NCBI RefSeq assembly: GCF_900105945.1
Contig: NZ_FNSO01000004.1
Coordinates: 4,960,001-5,024,000 of the forward strand
Direction of reading: 5' to 3'
Length of the DNA stretch: 64,000 bases
Origin: Amycolatopsis tolypomycina
Lineage (GTDB): Bacteria > Actinomycetota > Actinomycetes > Mycobacteriales > Pseudonocardiaceae
Part shown: positions 52,118-61,119 of the stretch, in pieces
How the letters are laid out: each line of letters begins with the position of its first letter
Position numbering within the stretch: position 1 is the first letter of the stretch
Notes under the pieces: model-generated
Databases searched by the model: none
Seen by the model: only the letters and a program-made list of their open reading frames with translations
What the model was told of the DNA's origin: nothing
Program-made: the position numbers and the translations under genes

Positions 52118-52342
52118 GCGCCGACGCGCGCGAACGTACCGGATCGGATGAACGACCCAGTAGAAGTTCAGGTTGTACCCCCAGCCGAACGTCTTCGGCG
52201 TCCACAACCGCGGATCGCCGGCGTTCCACACCCGGGCCCGGATTCGCTCCGCGGTGGGTGAGCGCCAGTCGTAGGGCAGCCCGGCCGCACGGCCTTGAGG
52301 CGGCTCGACCGGCCGCTTGCCGTCGTCGTCGGTATCGGCCAT
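52115..52342 (-). CDS. DUF5808-like small protein
   Basis: A 75-residue protein with an acidic start (MADTDDDGKRP) and a C-terminal segment, LWTPKTFGWGYNLNFYWVVHP, that resembles the DUF5808 family of actinomycetes. A Trp/Tyr-rich stretch near the end could associate with the membrane. ATG 52342 was chosen as the start. It lies before kup on the same strand, 110 bp away. Function is unknown. Confidence 0.65.
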   Translation of the reverse strand: MADTDDDGKRPVEPPQGRAAGLPYDWRSPTAERIRARVWNAGDPRLWTPKTFGWGYNLNFYWVVHPIRYVRARRR

Positions 52343-52443
52343 GACCACCACGGTCCACCCAGACGCGTTCCGTGGTCAAGGCGGCGTCAAAGTTGCGCCG
52401 ACGGGCTCGCCCGGCCGGCAGGCCGGGTCCATCCCTCTGTTCC

Positions 52444-52629
52444 ATGAGCGATTTCTGGTGGGCGTTGACGCTGATGGGCGGCTTCACGCTGGTGGCCATC
52501 CTCCTGCGGCTCGCCGGCACGTGGCTCGGAACCCCCGACGACGATCCCCGGTGGGCCCCGCTCAGTCCTCCAGCCCCGCGTGTTCCAGGTCCAGCAACCG
52601 CTGGATGCGTCGCCGGGTGCCATCGGTGA
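52444..52629 (+). CDS. Possible 61-residue single-span membrane protein
   Basis: ATG 52444 opens a frame with one strongly hydrophobic helix (ALTLMGGFTLVAILLRLAGT) followed by an acidic loop and a Pro-rich tail. The last 68 bp overlap the antiporter gene on the other strand, and the tail composition there is atypical. A small membrane protein is plausible, but the call rests mainly on the membrane helix. Confidence 0.35.
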   Translation: MSDFWWALTLMGGFTLVAILLRLAGTWLGTPDDDPRWAPLSPPAPRVPGPATAGCVAGCHR

Positions 52630-54118
52630 TCTCGCCCGCCTCGAACAGCCTCGTCAGCTCGGCCGCTTCCACGTCGATCAGCTCGCGCTTCAAGGCGCGG
52701 TAGTCGATCCCGCGCACCCAGTCCTCCGCCTCCTCGCCGGTGTCGCCGCGAATGTGGTCGAGCCGGGCCTGCCAGCCCGCCCGCAGCTGGTCGACCACAA
52801 ACGCTGACGCCGACTCGGTTTCGGCCAGGTGGTCCACGTGCGAGAGACCGGCTTCGGCGAGCTTCCGGCGCGCGGTGGCGTATTCGGTGCGCAGGTCGGC
52901 CGGATCGAGCGCGATGCCCGCCCGGCGCACCAGCGGGGCCAGCGTGAAGCCCTGGACCACCAGCGTCAGCACGATCACCGCCGTCGTCAGCAACAGGACG
53001 AGGTCACGCGCGGGCAGCTCGGAACCGTCCAAGGTGGCCACTGGCAGGGACAGCGCCGCCGCCAGCGGCACCACGCCCCGCGCGCCAGCCCACGACACGA
53101 CCGCCGGCACCTGCCAGGAGATCCGGCCGTCCTCCCGCCGCTGCCGCACCGCCGAGAGCACGAACACCAGCAGCAGCCGCGCCACGACCAGAGTCGCCGC
53201 GATGGCGAGCGCCTGCAACAGCCACCACGGCCCGCCGCCCGCCACCCGGCGCATCAGGGCGGGCAGCTGCAGGCCGATCAGGCCGAACACGACGCTCTCC
53301 AGCAGGAACACCACGGTCTGGTACACCGCGCCGACCTGCAGCCGGATGCGTGCCGTCGTCAGCCGCTCGGCCTGGGTCCCGAGGATCACGCTCGCCACCA
53401 CGACCGCGGTCACCCCCGATCCACCGAACGACTCCGCCACGACGTACCCCGCGTACGGCGTGACCAGGGAGATCACCGTCTCCAGCACTGGATCTTCGGT
53501 ACGTCGCCGGATCAGGAACGCGCCGAGCGCGGTCAGCACGCCGACGGCGACGCCGCCGCCCGCGAGCACCCCGAACTCGGCCAGCGTCCGGCCCCACGAC
53601 GCGGCCCCGCCGGCGACGGCGAGGAACAGCGCCACCCGGAACAGCAGCAGGCTGGTCGCGTCGTTGAAGAGGCTCTCGGCCTGGATCAGTGCCTGCACCC
53701 GCGGCGGCAGGGCCAGCCGCCGCGCCAGCGCCGTCACCGCGACCGGGTCGGTGCTCGCCAGCACCGCACCCAGCACGAACGCCATCCCGACCGGCAACGG
53801 CGTCACCACGACCGCGACCCCGATCACCGCCGCGGCCGACAGCAGCACCAGCCCGACCGACAGCACCGCGACCGGCCGCCCGACCGCCCGCAGGTCCCGC
53901 CACGGCAACTCCTCCCCCGCCGCGAACAGCAACGGCGGGAGCACGATCAGGCTGATCACCTCGGGCGTCACCTGCACGACGGGCACGCCGGGCAGCAGTC
54001 CGACCACCACGCCGACGACGACCAGCAGCGACGGCGCCGGCACCCGCAGCCGCCGGGCGAACGTGGCCACCACGGTCGCCACGACCACGAGGAACAGGAC
54101 AGTTTCGACCCCGCGCAT
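52562..54118 (-). CDS. NhaP/CPA1-type Na+/H+ antiporter
   Basis: A 518-residue cation/proton antiporter. It has about 12 membrane segments, the ASTDPVAV motif and the ESLFNDATSLL motif that carry the conserved acidic ion-binding residues of CPA1 exchangers. A C-terminal cytoplasmic helical part of about 115 residues follows. It exports Na+ (or K+) in exchange for protons and regulates pH. It stands alone on the minus strand and completes the ion island of MgtA, ABC, CorA and Kup. Confidence 0.93.
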   Translation of the reverse strand: MRGVETVLFLVVVATVVATFARRLRVPAPSLLVVVGVVVGLLPGVPVVQVTPEVISLIVLPPLLFAAGEELPWRDLRAVGRPVAVLSVGLVLLSAAAVIGVAVVVTPLPVGMAFVLGAVLASTDPVAVTALARRLALPPRVQALIQAESLFNDATSLLLFRVALFLAVAGGAASWGRTLAEFGVLAGGGVAVGVLTALGAFLIRRRTEDPVLETVISLVTPYAGYVVAESFGGSGVTAVVVASVILGTQAERLTTARIRLQVGAVYQTVVFLLESVVFGLIGLQLPALMRRVAGGGPWWLLQALAIAATLVVARLLLVFVLSAVRQRREDGRISWQVPAVVSWAGARGVVPLAAALSLPVATLDGSELPARDLVLLLTTAVIVLTLVVQGFTLAPLVRRAGIALDPADLRTEYATARRKLAEAGLSHVDHLAETESASAFVVDQLRAGWQARLDHIRGDTGEEAEDWVRGIDYRALKRELIDVEAAELTRLFEAGEITDGTRRRIQRLLDLEHAGLED

Positions 54119-54212
54119 CAGCCGGTCCTTCCGATCCGAATCCGGATGCCGACCAGACTTCCCGGCGCGCCGCGCTCAGCCTACGTGAGCCACCCCATCG
54201 GCGACACACGCG

Positions 54213-55184
54213 TCACCGAAGGTACGTCTCGGCCATGGCATGGAAGGACTTCTTCGGCGCGAGGCTGCCATCGGGCATCACCTTGCAGACCCCGTAGGAG
54301 GCCACGTCGAGGTCGAGACGCGGGTCGGCGTGATGTGGGTATTCGTAGCCGGCGAAGGTGAACCAGAACGCGGTGTCCACGCCTTCCTCGTCGAAGAGCG
54401 CGATCATCTCGCGCAGGTAGCGGGCCTGTTCGTCCTCGTCGCGCAGGTAATTTCCGGTGACGTGGGGCGGATCGGCGTCGTGGTCGACGACGCCCAGCCA
54501 GCCCATGCCGCCGCGCTCGGCGGCGCCCCGGTAGGTGCAGCAGCCGAACTCGGTCGCCGCATGCGGCTTTCCGTGCCGTCGGTATTCCCGCAGGCCCTGG
54601 CGGAACGCGTCACCGGGATCGCCATAGGCGTCGGCGCTCACGATGTCGAAGGGCGTCCAGTCGATCTGCTCCCACGTTCCGGAGGCGTAGGTGAGCTTGC
54701 CGCGGAACCGGGTACGCACCGCGTCCGCGATGCCGGCCAGCAACGTGTCCAGCTTCGCGGGCACCTCGGCGACCTGAGCCAATGCCTCGGGGGCGCCGCC
54801 AACCAGGGCGTCGATCCTGGCCAGGCTGTCGCCGCCCAAGAAGAAACCGGGGGCGAACAGGCTCAGCTCGCAGCCGGCGACGAAGACCTCCGCCCCCACC
54901 TCTTCGGCACGGTCCGCGCAGTCGGCGAAGTACGGCACCAGCTCCGCCTCGGACAGTTCGCAGGGGAACGGGGAGAACCAGACCTCCAGCCCGGCGTCGG
55001 CGGCGTACCGGGCCGCGACGGCCAGCCGCTCGGGGTCGCCGCCGGTGATCCGCACCGCGTCGCAGTGCAGGTCTTCGGCGATCACGTGGATCTCCCGTCG
55101 CACTGCCTCGGCGTCGAAAACGGGCCGCGAACACCGCCCGCCGGGCGTGAAGCCGGTGTCGTACGTGATACCTCGAGCTCTCAT
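54213..55184 (-). CDS. TIM-barrel glycoside-hydrolase-like protein of unknown function
   Basis: A 323-residue protein with conserved blocks GITYDTGF, VRITGGDP, VWFSPFP, FDIVSADAY and TEFGCCTYRG. The pattern of Glu/Asp at strand ends fits a (beta/alpha)8 glycosidase-like barrel, and the TEFG block looks like a nucleophile site. No signal peptide is seen. Relatives are common in actinomycetes and are often labelled abortive infection proteins, for which I see no support. Substrate is unknown. The gene is monocistronic. Confidence 0.7.
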   Translation of the reverse strand: MRARGITYDTGFTPGGRCSRPVFDAEAVRREIHVIAEDLHCDAVRITGGDPERLAVAARYAADAGLEVWFSPFPCELSEAELVPYFADCADRAEEVGAEVFVAGCELSLFAPGFFLGGDSLARIDALVGGAPEALAQVAEVPAKLDTLLAGIADAVRTRFRGKLTYASGTWEQIDWTPFDIVSADAYGDPGDAFRQGLREYRRHGKPHAATEFGCCTYRGAAERGGMGWLGVVDHDADPPHVTGNYLRDEDEQARYLREMIALFDEEGVDTAFWFTFAGYEYPHHADPRLDLDVASYGVCKVMPDGSLAPKKSFHAMAETYLR

Positions 55185-55304
55185 CGGATTTCCCCACAGG
55201 GTTGCCGGACAACTGTCGAGCCGGAACGTTAGGAGTGAGCCGAACTCCGATCAACGAGAACAGCCGGTGATCGACGCGATTTGCGCAGTTCAGGGCCGAA
55301 GTGA

Positions 55305-55316
55305 TCATTGCAATGA
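55305..55316. promoter_or_regulatory. Perfect palindrome TCATTGCAATGA
   Basis: This 12-bp palindrome lies 99 bp before the HTH/MarR hybrid gene in the 230-bp intergenic region. MarR-type dimers bind palindromes of this size, so autoregulation is possible. Nothing else recognisable is seen in 55185-55414. Confidence 0.35.
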
Positions 55317-55414
55317 CCTTGCCGGCTAATGCACGCGAACGCCGACGCGTTGCAAAGATCGAAGAGCGGCACGAATACTGGCCGCACCACCACGGGAACG
55401 GGGGAGCCGACCAG

Positions 55415-56119
55415 ATGCCAGGACTGAGGCTGACCAGCACTGACCGGCAGCGGATCGCCGAGGGGCTGGCCAAGGACCTGGATTACGCGGAGATCGCGCG
55501 CGGCCTCGGCCGTCCGACCTCGACAGTGAGCCGCGAGGTCGCGCGCAACGGTGGGCCGGGCCGCTACCGCGCCGAGCTGGCGCAGCTCGCGACCACCCAC
55601 CGCGCCCGGCGCCGGCCGCGCCCGCCCGGCACGCGGGAAACCGGCGACCACCCCGGCCCGGATCTCGACGCGGCAACGGCGTTCGTCACCGAACTCACCA
55701 CGGCTCTCGTCCATACCGGCATGCCGCGCACCGCCGCCGGCGTGCTGGCCTGCCTGTTCACCTCCGATAGCGGCAGCCACACGGCCGCCGAATTGGCGCA
55801 GCACCTGCGGGTCAGCGCGGCGACCATCTCGCACGCGGTCACCGTGCTGGACGACCACGGCCTGATCCGCCGCGGCCGCGACGGCCGGCGACACCGCTAC
55901 TTCCTCGACGAGAACGCGGGCATCCGCTCAGCGGTGACCGGCGCCCGCGCCAACCAGCAGCTCGCCACCACGGTGCTGCGCGGCGCCGGCATCTTCGCCG
56001 ACACGACCGTCGGAACCCGCCTCGCTGCCGCCAGCCGGTTCCTCGAACAATTCGGCGACGACGTCCTCCGCGCCGCTGAAAGACACGCACGCGCCGGAGC
56101 CGAACACACCGTGCGATGA
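55415..56119 (+). CDS. Hybrid regulator: IS30-type HTH fused to a GbsR/MarR domain
   Basis: A 234-residue protein. Residues 5 to about 45 form an HTH_38-type helix-turn-helix as in IS30 transposases (DYAEIARGLGRPTSTVSREVARNG). Residues about 90-160 form a winged helix of the GbsR/MarR type (AELAQHLRVSAATISHAVTVLDDHGLIRR) with the wing RDGRRHRY, then a helical C-terminus. ATG 55415 is preferred; GGGGAG lies eight bases upstream. Two DNA-binding modules in one chain are unusual. No transposase catalytic domain remains, so it has been co-opted as a regulator. Targets are unknown. Confidence 0.8.
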   Translation: MPGLRLTSTDRQRIAEGLAKDLDYAEIARGLGRPTSTVSREVARNGGPGRYRAELAQLATTHRARRRPRPPGTRETGDHPGPDLDAATAFVTELTTALVHTGMPRTAAGVLACLFTSDSGSHTAAELAQHLRVSAATISHAVTVLDDHGLIRRGRDGRRHRYFLDENAGIRSAVTGARANQQLATTVLRGAGIFADTTVGTRLAAASRFLEQFGDDVLRAAERHARAGAEHTVR

Positions 56120-56248
56120 GCCGCCCGCCGCGCTGAACCCGTATCAGCCGACCGCAGCCGCCGCTCCGGTCCGGCGGTCGCCGGCCGCTGGGTTCGGCCT
56201 CTTGCCTCGTCCGGGCGAACACGGTGCACCCGCCACTAGCCTGAGGCG

Positions 56249-59200
56249 GTGACGATCGAGCTGGTCCTGCTGCCGCGAGTGGCCTACCGCGGCCGGGAGA
56301 TCACCAGCCCCCGCCTGGGCGGGCTGCTTGCCCTGCTCGCTGACGACCTCCGGACCGGCGCGAGCACCGCCCGTCTCATCGAAGGGCTCTGGCCCGACGA
56401 GCGACCGAAACACCCGGCCAAGGCGCTGCAGGTCCTGGTGTCCCGCGCTCGAGCGCAGCTCGGCCCCGACGTCATCGAGGCCACGCCGTCCGGCTACCGG
56501 CTCGCCCTGGCCGACGATCAGGTCGACGCCGCCGCCCTGGTGCTCAGCGCGACGGCCTGCGCCCGGCTCTCCCGCGCCGGCGACCACGAAGCCGCGCTCG
56601 CCCACGCCGAGGCGGGCTTGGCGCTCTGGACGGCGCACGACGACCCGGGCCGCGCCGATCCGCTCGGCGCGCTGCGGGCGGCCCGTGCGTCGACCGGCCG
56701 GTGGCTGGTCCGGGCCCGCGCGCTGTCCCGCTCGCAGCTGGGCCGGGCCGCGGAGGCGATCGACGAGCTGACCGAGCTGGTGGCCGAACGACCGCGCGAC
56801 GAGGAACTGCTCCTGGAACTGCTGCGCAGCGAAGCCGCGACGGCCGGGGCCGCCGCCGCGCTGGCCCGCTACGAGGACTACCGGCGCCGGGTCCGCGACG
56901 AGCTCGGCAGTGATCCCGGACCGGCGCTGCGTGAGCTGCACCAACAGCTCCTGCAGGGCGAAGCACCCGTAGTGCGCCACGGTGTCGCCCATGAGCCGAA
57001 CCCGCTGCTGGGCCGGGACGCCGACCTGGCCGCCGTCGCCGGGCTGCTCCGGACGTCCCGGGTCACGTCGATCGTCGGTGCGGGCGGGCTGGGCAAGACC
57101 CGGCTGGCCCATGCCGTCAGCCGCCGTGCCGAGCAGCGGATCGTGCACTTCGTGCCGCTCGCCGGCATCACCCGTGACGACGAGGTCGCCGCGGAAGTCG
57201 CTTCGGCGGTCGGTGGCGCCGAGGTGGGAGGCCCGCGGGGCAGCCGTCCGGCCGCCCCGCGCGACGCCGTGACCGCCGTCCTCGACGGGCTCGGCCCTGG
57301 CCCGGCGCTGCTGGTGCTCGACAACTGCGAACACGTCGTGCGCGGCGCGGCCGACTTGGTCCGGACGCTGGTCGCGCTCAGCGCCGACCTGCGGGTGCTC
57401 ACGACCAGCCGGACTCCCCTCGCCCTCTCCTCCGAAGCGGTCCACGCCCTGCCAGAGCTGACTGCGACGGCCGCCGCGGAGCTGTTCCGGCAGCGGGCCC
57501 GCGCTGTCCGTCCGGACGTCGAGCTGCCGGAGGAGGCCGTCCGGGAGCTGTGTGCGCACCTTGACGGCCTGCCCCTTGCCATCGAGCTGGCCGCGGCCCG
57601 CAGCCGGGTCATGTCGGTCCCCGAGATCGCCCGCCACCTCGACGACCGGTTCGCGCTGCTGCGGGGCGGCGCCCGCGACGCCCCGCCGCGTCACCACACG
57701 CTGCACGCCGTCATCGACTGGAGCTGGTCCCTTCTGGACCAGCGGGGGCAGGCCGCCATGCGGGCCCTGTCGGTCTTTCCCGACGGCTTCACCGCCGAGG
57801 CCGCCCGGCCGCTGCTCTTGGCCGGCGAGCTGGTCGACCTGCTCGACCAGCTCGCCGGCCACTCGCTGCTCAAGGTTCAGAACACCCCGGTGGGGACGCG
57901 GTTCCGGATGCTGGAGACGGTCCGCGAGTTCAGCGCCGCTCGCCGCGAGGAAGCGGGCGAGACCGAAAAGGCCACCACCGGCTTCCTGGCCTGGGTGGTC
58001 GACTTCGCGCTGGCCCACCGTGAATCCCTCTTCGCCGCCGACCTCGTGCCGGCCATGCGCCGGGTCTGTGCCGAGCAGGACAACTTGGTGCACGCGCTGC
58101 GGCTCGGTATCGACCACGAGGACGGCGCGCTCGTGGCGGCGACGACCGCCGTCCTGGCCGGGTTGTGGACGTTCGAGTCGAATTTCGGCCGCACGGCCGC
58201 CCTCGTCGAGGACACCGCCTGGCTGCTCTCGCACTACCGACCCGAGCCCGGCTTCGTGGCCGCGACCCGGGCGGCGCTGGTGTTGAGCGCCGTGAACAGC
58301 TTCCTGTTGCAAGGGCCGCGGCCCGCTCGCGCGCTGATCGCCCTCCGCCGTCTTCCGCCCGCCGCACCTGGCACTTTGGTGCACGCCGTCGAGACGGTGC
58401 TCCTCACTGTGGCCGCGCCGGACTTCGCTCCGTTGTTCGCGTTGTGCGGTGACGACGACCCGCTCGTCGCCGGGCTGGCCGAGGGCGTCGCCAGCTATGC
58501 GTGGTCGGCACTCGATGATCCCGAGCGCGCGCTGGCCGCGGCCGAGCGCATGGTCGCGGTGTTCGACGGCCGGGAGTCGCCGTGGCTGCGCGCCGTCGCC
58601 CACGCCCGGGTCGGCGAGCTGTGCCTCGAACTGGAACGCGGCGAAGAAGCACGGCGGTCGATCGGCACGGTGCTCGCGGTACTCGACGAGACCGGCACCT
58701 GGTCCGGCGGCGCCCGCATCCGGGGCGCGCTGGTGCTCGCCAACCTGCAGAGCGGCGCGATCGACGAAGCGGAACACTGGCTCGAACAGGCCATGCTGAC
58801 CGGCGGCAGCGAGGTCGCCGGGGCGTCCATGGTGGACGTCGGCGCCCGCGCGGAGATCCTGCTCGCCCGCGGCGACATCGAGACGGGCCTGCGCCTGTGG
58901 CGGCAGGCCGCAGAACGACTCCGGTCCACAAAGGATACTGGGCCCGGCGCCGACGGCTGGGCGTGGGAAACCCAGGCCGTCACTGTGGTGGCCCACGCCC
59001 ACCACGGACGCCTCGACCTCGTCACCGAGATCACCGACGACCTCCTCCGCGCACTGCCCGGCCTCCTCGAAGACCCGGGGACGTCGGTCCCGGTCTGCGG
59101 TGCCCTGCTGCTGGCGCTGGCCCTGACCGACCTCGACCGCGCGCAGACGGCCGCCGAGCGCGCCACGGCAGTACGAATGATCGCCCTGGCTGAGCGCTTC

Positions 59201-59377
59201 CGGTACGTGCGGGGCTTCCACCCGACGATGTCTTCGGCCCGCATCCGCGCCCTGGCCGAGCAGGCCGACGAGCCGGCGTACACCGACGCGCTGTCGGAAT
59301 ACGCCGGCCTCGCCCGCGAAGAGCTACGCGCCACGGCACTCGCGGCGCTGACGGTCAGGCCGCGGGATCGCGCCTGA
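56249..59377 (+). CDS. SARP/AfsR-type regulator with NB-ARC and TPR domains
   Basis: A 1042-residue transcriptional regulator. The N-terminal winged helix (about 1-90) and BTAD domain (about 95-240) are followed by the NB-ARC ATPase, with P-loop GAGGLGKT around 276-284, VLVLDN-type Walker B and GLPLAIELAA. A long TPR-like C-terminus of about 450 residues follows. Such proteins bind direct repeats and activate secondary-metabolite or efflux genes on ATP-dependent switching. Start is GTG 56249. Its end overlaps the convergent exporter permease by 23 bp. No biosynthetic core genes lie in the window. Confidence 0.92.
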   Translation: MTIELVLLPRVAYRGREITSPRLGGLLALLADDLRTGASTARLIEGLWPDERPKHPAKALQVLVSRARAQLGPDVIEATPSGYRLALADDQVDAAALVLSATACARLSRAGDHEAALAHAEAGLALWTAHDDPGRADPLGALRAARASTGRWLVRARALSRSQLGRAAEAIDELTELVAERPRDEELLLELLRSEAATAGAAAALARYEDYRRRVRDELGSDPGPALRELHQQLLQGEAPVVRHGVAHEPNPLLGRDADLAAVAGLLRTSRVTSIVGAGGLGKTRLAHAVSRRAEQRIVHFVPLAGITRDDEVAAEVASAVGGAEVGGPRGSRPAAPRDAVTAVLDGLGPGPALLVLDNCEHVVRGAADLVRTLVALSADLRVLTTSRTPLALSSEAVHALPELTATAAAELFRQRARAVRPDVELPEEAVRELCAHLDGLPLAIELAAARSRVMSVPEIARHLDDRFALLRGGARDAPPRHHTLHAVIDWSWSLLDQRGQAAMRALSVFPDGFTAEAARPLLLAGELVDLLDQLAGHSLLKVQNTPVGTRFRMLETVREFSAARREEAGETEKATTGFLAWVVDFALAHRESLFAADLVPAMRRVCAEQDNLVHALRLGIDHEDGALVAATTAVLAGLWTFESNFGRTAALVEDTAWLLSHYRPEPGFVAATRAALVLSAVNSFLLQGPRPARALIALRRLPPAAPGTLVHAVETVLLTVAAPDFAPLFALCGDDDPLVAGLAEGVASYAWSALDDPERALAAAERMVAVFDGRESPWLRAVAHARVGELCLELERGEEARRSIGTVLAVLDETGTWSGGARIRGALVLANLQSGAIDEAEHWLEQAMLTGGSEVAGASMVDVGARAEILLARGDIETGLRLWRQAAERLRSTKDTGPGADGWAWETQAVTVVAHAHHGRLDLVTEITDDLLRALPGLLEDPGTSVPVCGALLLALALTDLDRAQTAAERATAVRMIALAERFRYVRGFHPTMSSARIRALAEQADEPAYTDALSEYAGLAREELRATALAALTVRPRDRA

Positions 59378-60122
59378 ACAACGCCCGCGCCCAGACGTAC
59401 CCCGCGAGCGCGAACCCGGCGCACCACGCCACGGCGATCCACGCACTGCTCCCGACCGGCGTGCCCAGCAGCAACCCGCGCAGGGTGTCGATCACCGGGG
59501 TGAACGGCTCGTTTCGGGCGAACCAGCGCACGGCTCCCGACATCGTGTCCGTGGGCACGAACGCGCTGCTGACAAAGGGCAGCACCTGCACGAGGAGGAT
59601 GAACAGGTTCGCGCCTTCGGCGTTCTTCGCCGCCAGCCCGACAGCGACCGCCAACCAGGTCAGCGCCAACGCCAGCAGGACCACCAGCCCCAGCGTCGCC
59701 AACCAGCCGGCCGGCCCCGCGGCGGGCCGGAACCCGAACAGCAGCGCCACGCCGACGACGAGGACCGCGCTGACCACGGTGCGGAGCAGCGCGCCCAGGA
59801 CGTGGCCGGTCAGCACCGACACCCGGGCGATCGCCATGGTCCGGAACCGCGAGATGATCCCCTCGGTCATGTCCCGGTTCACCGCCAGCGCCGTCATCGA
59901 CGCCCCGTACCCCACGGTCATCAGCAGGATTCCCGGCACCAGATAGTCGACGTACGCCCCGGTGCGGACACCCGCCTGCATCGCGCCGCCGAACACCCCG
60001 ACGAACAGCAGCAGGAGCAGCACCGGCATGCCCAGCGCCATGATCATCATCCCGGGGTACCGGCGCAGGTGCTTCAGGTTGCGCCGCAGCATGGTCGCCG
60101 AATCGCGCACCGCGTAGCTCAT
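59355..60122 (-). CDS. ABC-2 exporter permease (DrrB-like), minus-strand pair
   Basis: A 255-residue integral membrane protein with six hydrophobic segments and the family pattern of DrrB/ABC-2 permeases. Recognisable blocks are FRTMAIARVSVLTGHVLG and FVSSAFVPTDTM before the last segment. The start overlaps the ATPase gene by 4 bp. With the upstream ATPase it forms an exporter, typically for antibiotics or lipids. It is similar to the plus-strand permease at 62907-63656, implying duplication. Substrate unknown. Confidence 0.92.
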   Translation of the reverse strand: MSYAVRDSATMLRRNLKHLRRYPGMMIMALGMPVLLLLLFVGVFGGAMQAGVRTGAYVDYLVPGILLMTVGYGASMTALAVNRDMTEGIISRFRTMAIARVSVLTGHVLGALLRTVVSAVLVVGVALLFGFRPAAGPAGWLATLGLVVLLALALTWLAVAVGLAAKNAEGANLFILLVQVLPFVSSAFVPTDTMSGAVRWFARNEPFTPVIDTLRGLLLGTPVGSSAWIAVAWCAGFALAGYVWARALFRRDPAA

Positions 60123-61054
60123 CGGACGGCCTCCTTCTCGGTCGTGAGGGCGAAGAAGACGTCGTCGAGGTCCGGGGTGTGCACCGACAGGCTGTCGACG
60201 TCGACCCCGGCACCGTCCAAGCGGTCGAGGAGGTCGCGCAACGAGCGGACCCCGCCGTCGCCGGGCACCGACAGCGTGAACGCGGACTCGTCGCGCGTCC
60301 CTTCGCCGAGCGCCCGGGCGGCGACGTCGAGACTGGCGGCGTCGGCAAACTGCAGCCGGACGTGCCCGCCCGGGACCCGCCGCTTGAGCTCGTCCGGTGT
60401 GCCCTCGGCGACCACCCGCCCGTGGTCGAGCACCGCGACCCGGCCGGCCAGCTCGTCGGCCTCCTCCAGGTACTGCGTCGTCAGGAAGACGGTGACACCG
60501 CCGGCGACGAGGTCCCGGATGATCCGCCACATCGTGTGCCGACTGCGCGGGTCGAGCCCGGTCGTCGGCTCGTCGAGGAAAAGCACGCGCGGCGCACCGG
60601 TGAGGGTCATCGCCAGGTCGAGCCGCCGCCGCATCCCACCGGAGTAGGCGGACACCAGTTTGCCCGCGGACTCGACGAGGTCGAACCGCTCGAGCAAGTC
60701 GGCCGCCTTCCGCCGCCCCTCGGTGCGGCCGAGGTGGTGCAGGTCCGCCATCAGCAGCAGGTTCTCCTCGCCGGTCAGCAGATTGTCGACCGCCGAGAAC
60801 TGCCCGGTGACGCCGATCGCGGCCCGAACTGCGTCCGGGTCGGCGGCCACGTCGTGCCCCGCGACGGAAGCCTGCCCGCCGTCCGCGCGGATCAGGGTGG
60901 ACAGGATCCGCACCGCGGTCGTCTTGCCCGCGCCGTTGGGCCCGAGCAGGGCGAAGATCGTGCCCTCGGCGACCTGCAGATCGATGCCGTCGAGCACGAC
61001 CTGGTCGCGGAAGGTTTTGCGCAGCCCGCTGGCCGCTATCGCGGGGGTGGTCAC
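60119..61054 (-). CDS. ABC exporter ATPase (DrrA-like), minus-strand pair
   Basis: A 311-residue ATPase. Walker A GPNGAGKT is at 38-45, the signature is [10 protein letters not shown], Walker [11 protein letters not shown], and a C-terminal accessory region with the LDDVFFAL tail is intact, typical of DrrA. GTG 61054 is preferred because GAGGAG lies just before it. It follows two DUF1048 genes in the PadR operon. It is the only complete ATPase of the two exporters here. Confidence 0.92.
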   Translation of the reverse strand: MTTPAIAASGLRKTFRDQVVLDGIDLQVAEGTIFALLGPNGAGKTTAVRILSTLIRADGGQASVAGHDVAADPDAVRAAIGVTGQFSAVDNLLTGEENLLLMADLHHLGRTEGRRKAADLLERFDLVESAGKLVSAYSGGMRRRLDLAMTLTGAPRVLFLDEPTTGLDPRSRHTMWRIIRDLVAGGVTVFLTTQYLEEADELAGRVAVLDHGRVVAEGTPDELKRRVPGGHVRLQFADAASLDVAARALGEGTRDESAFTLSVPGDGGVRSLRDLLDRLDGAGVDVDSLSVHTPDLDDVFFALTTEKEAVR

Positions 61055-61119
61055 GGTTCTCCTCTCGTCCGCCGTGACCTCGGCGGCCACGGCTGCGACG
61101 AGAGTGCGTGACCCGGGTT

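Noticed and set aside
54213..55184. Phage-defence (abortive infection) gene
   Set aside because: The label is a common annotation habit; the sequence looks like an enzyme barrel and has no defence neighbours.
56144..59221. 1025-residue open frame antisense to the SARP gene
   Set aside because: It has no recognisable domain and opposes a gene with clear winged-helix, BTAD and NB-ARC motifs.
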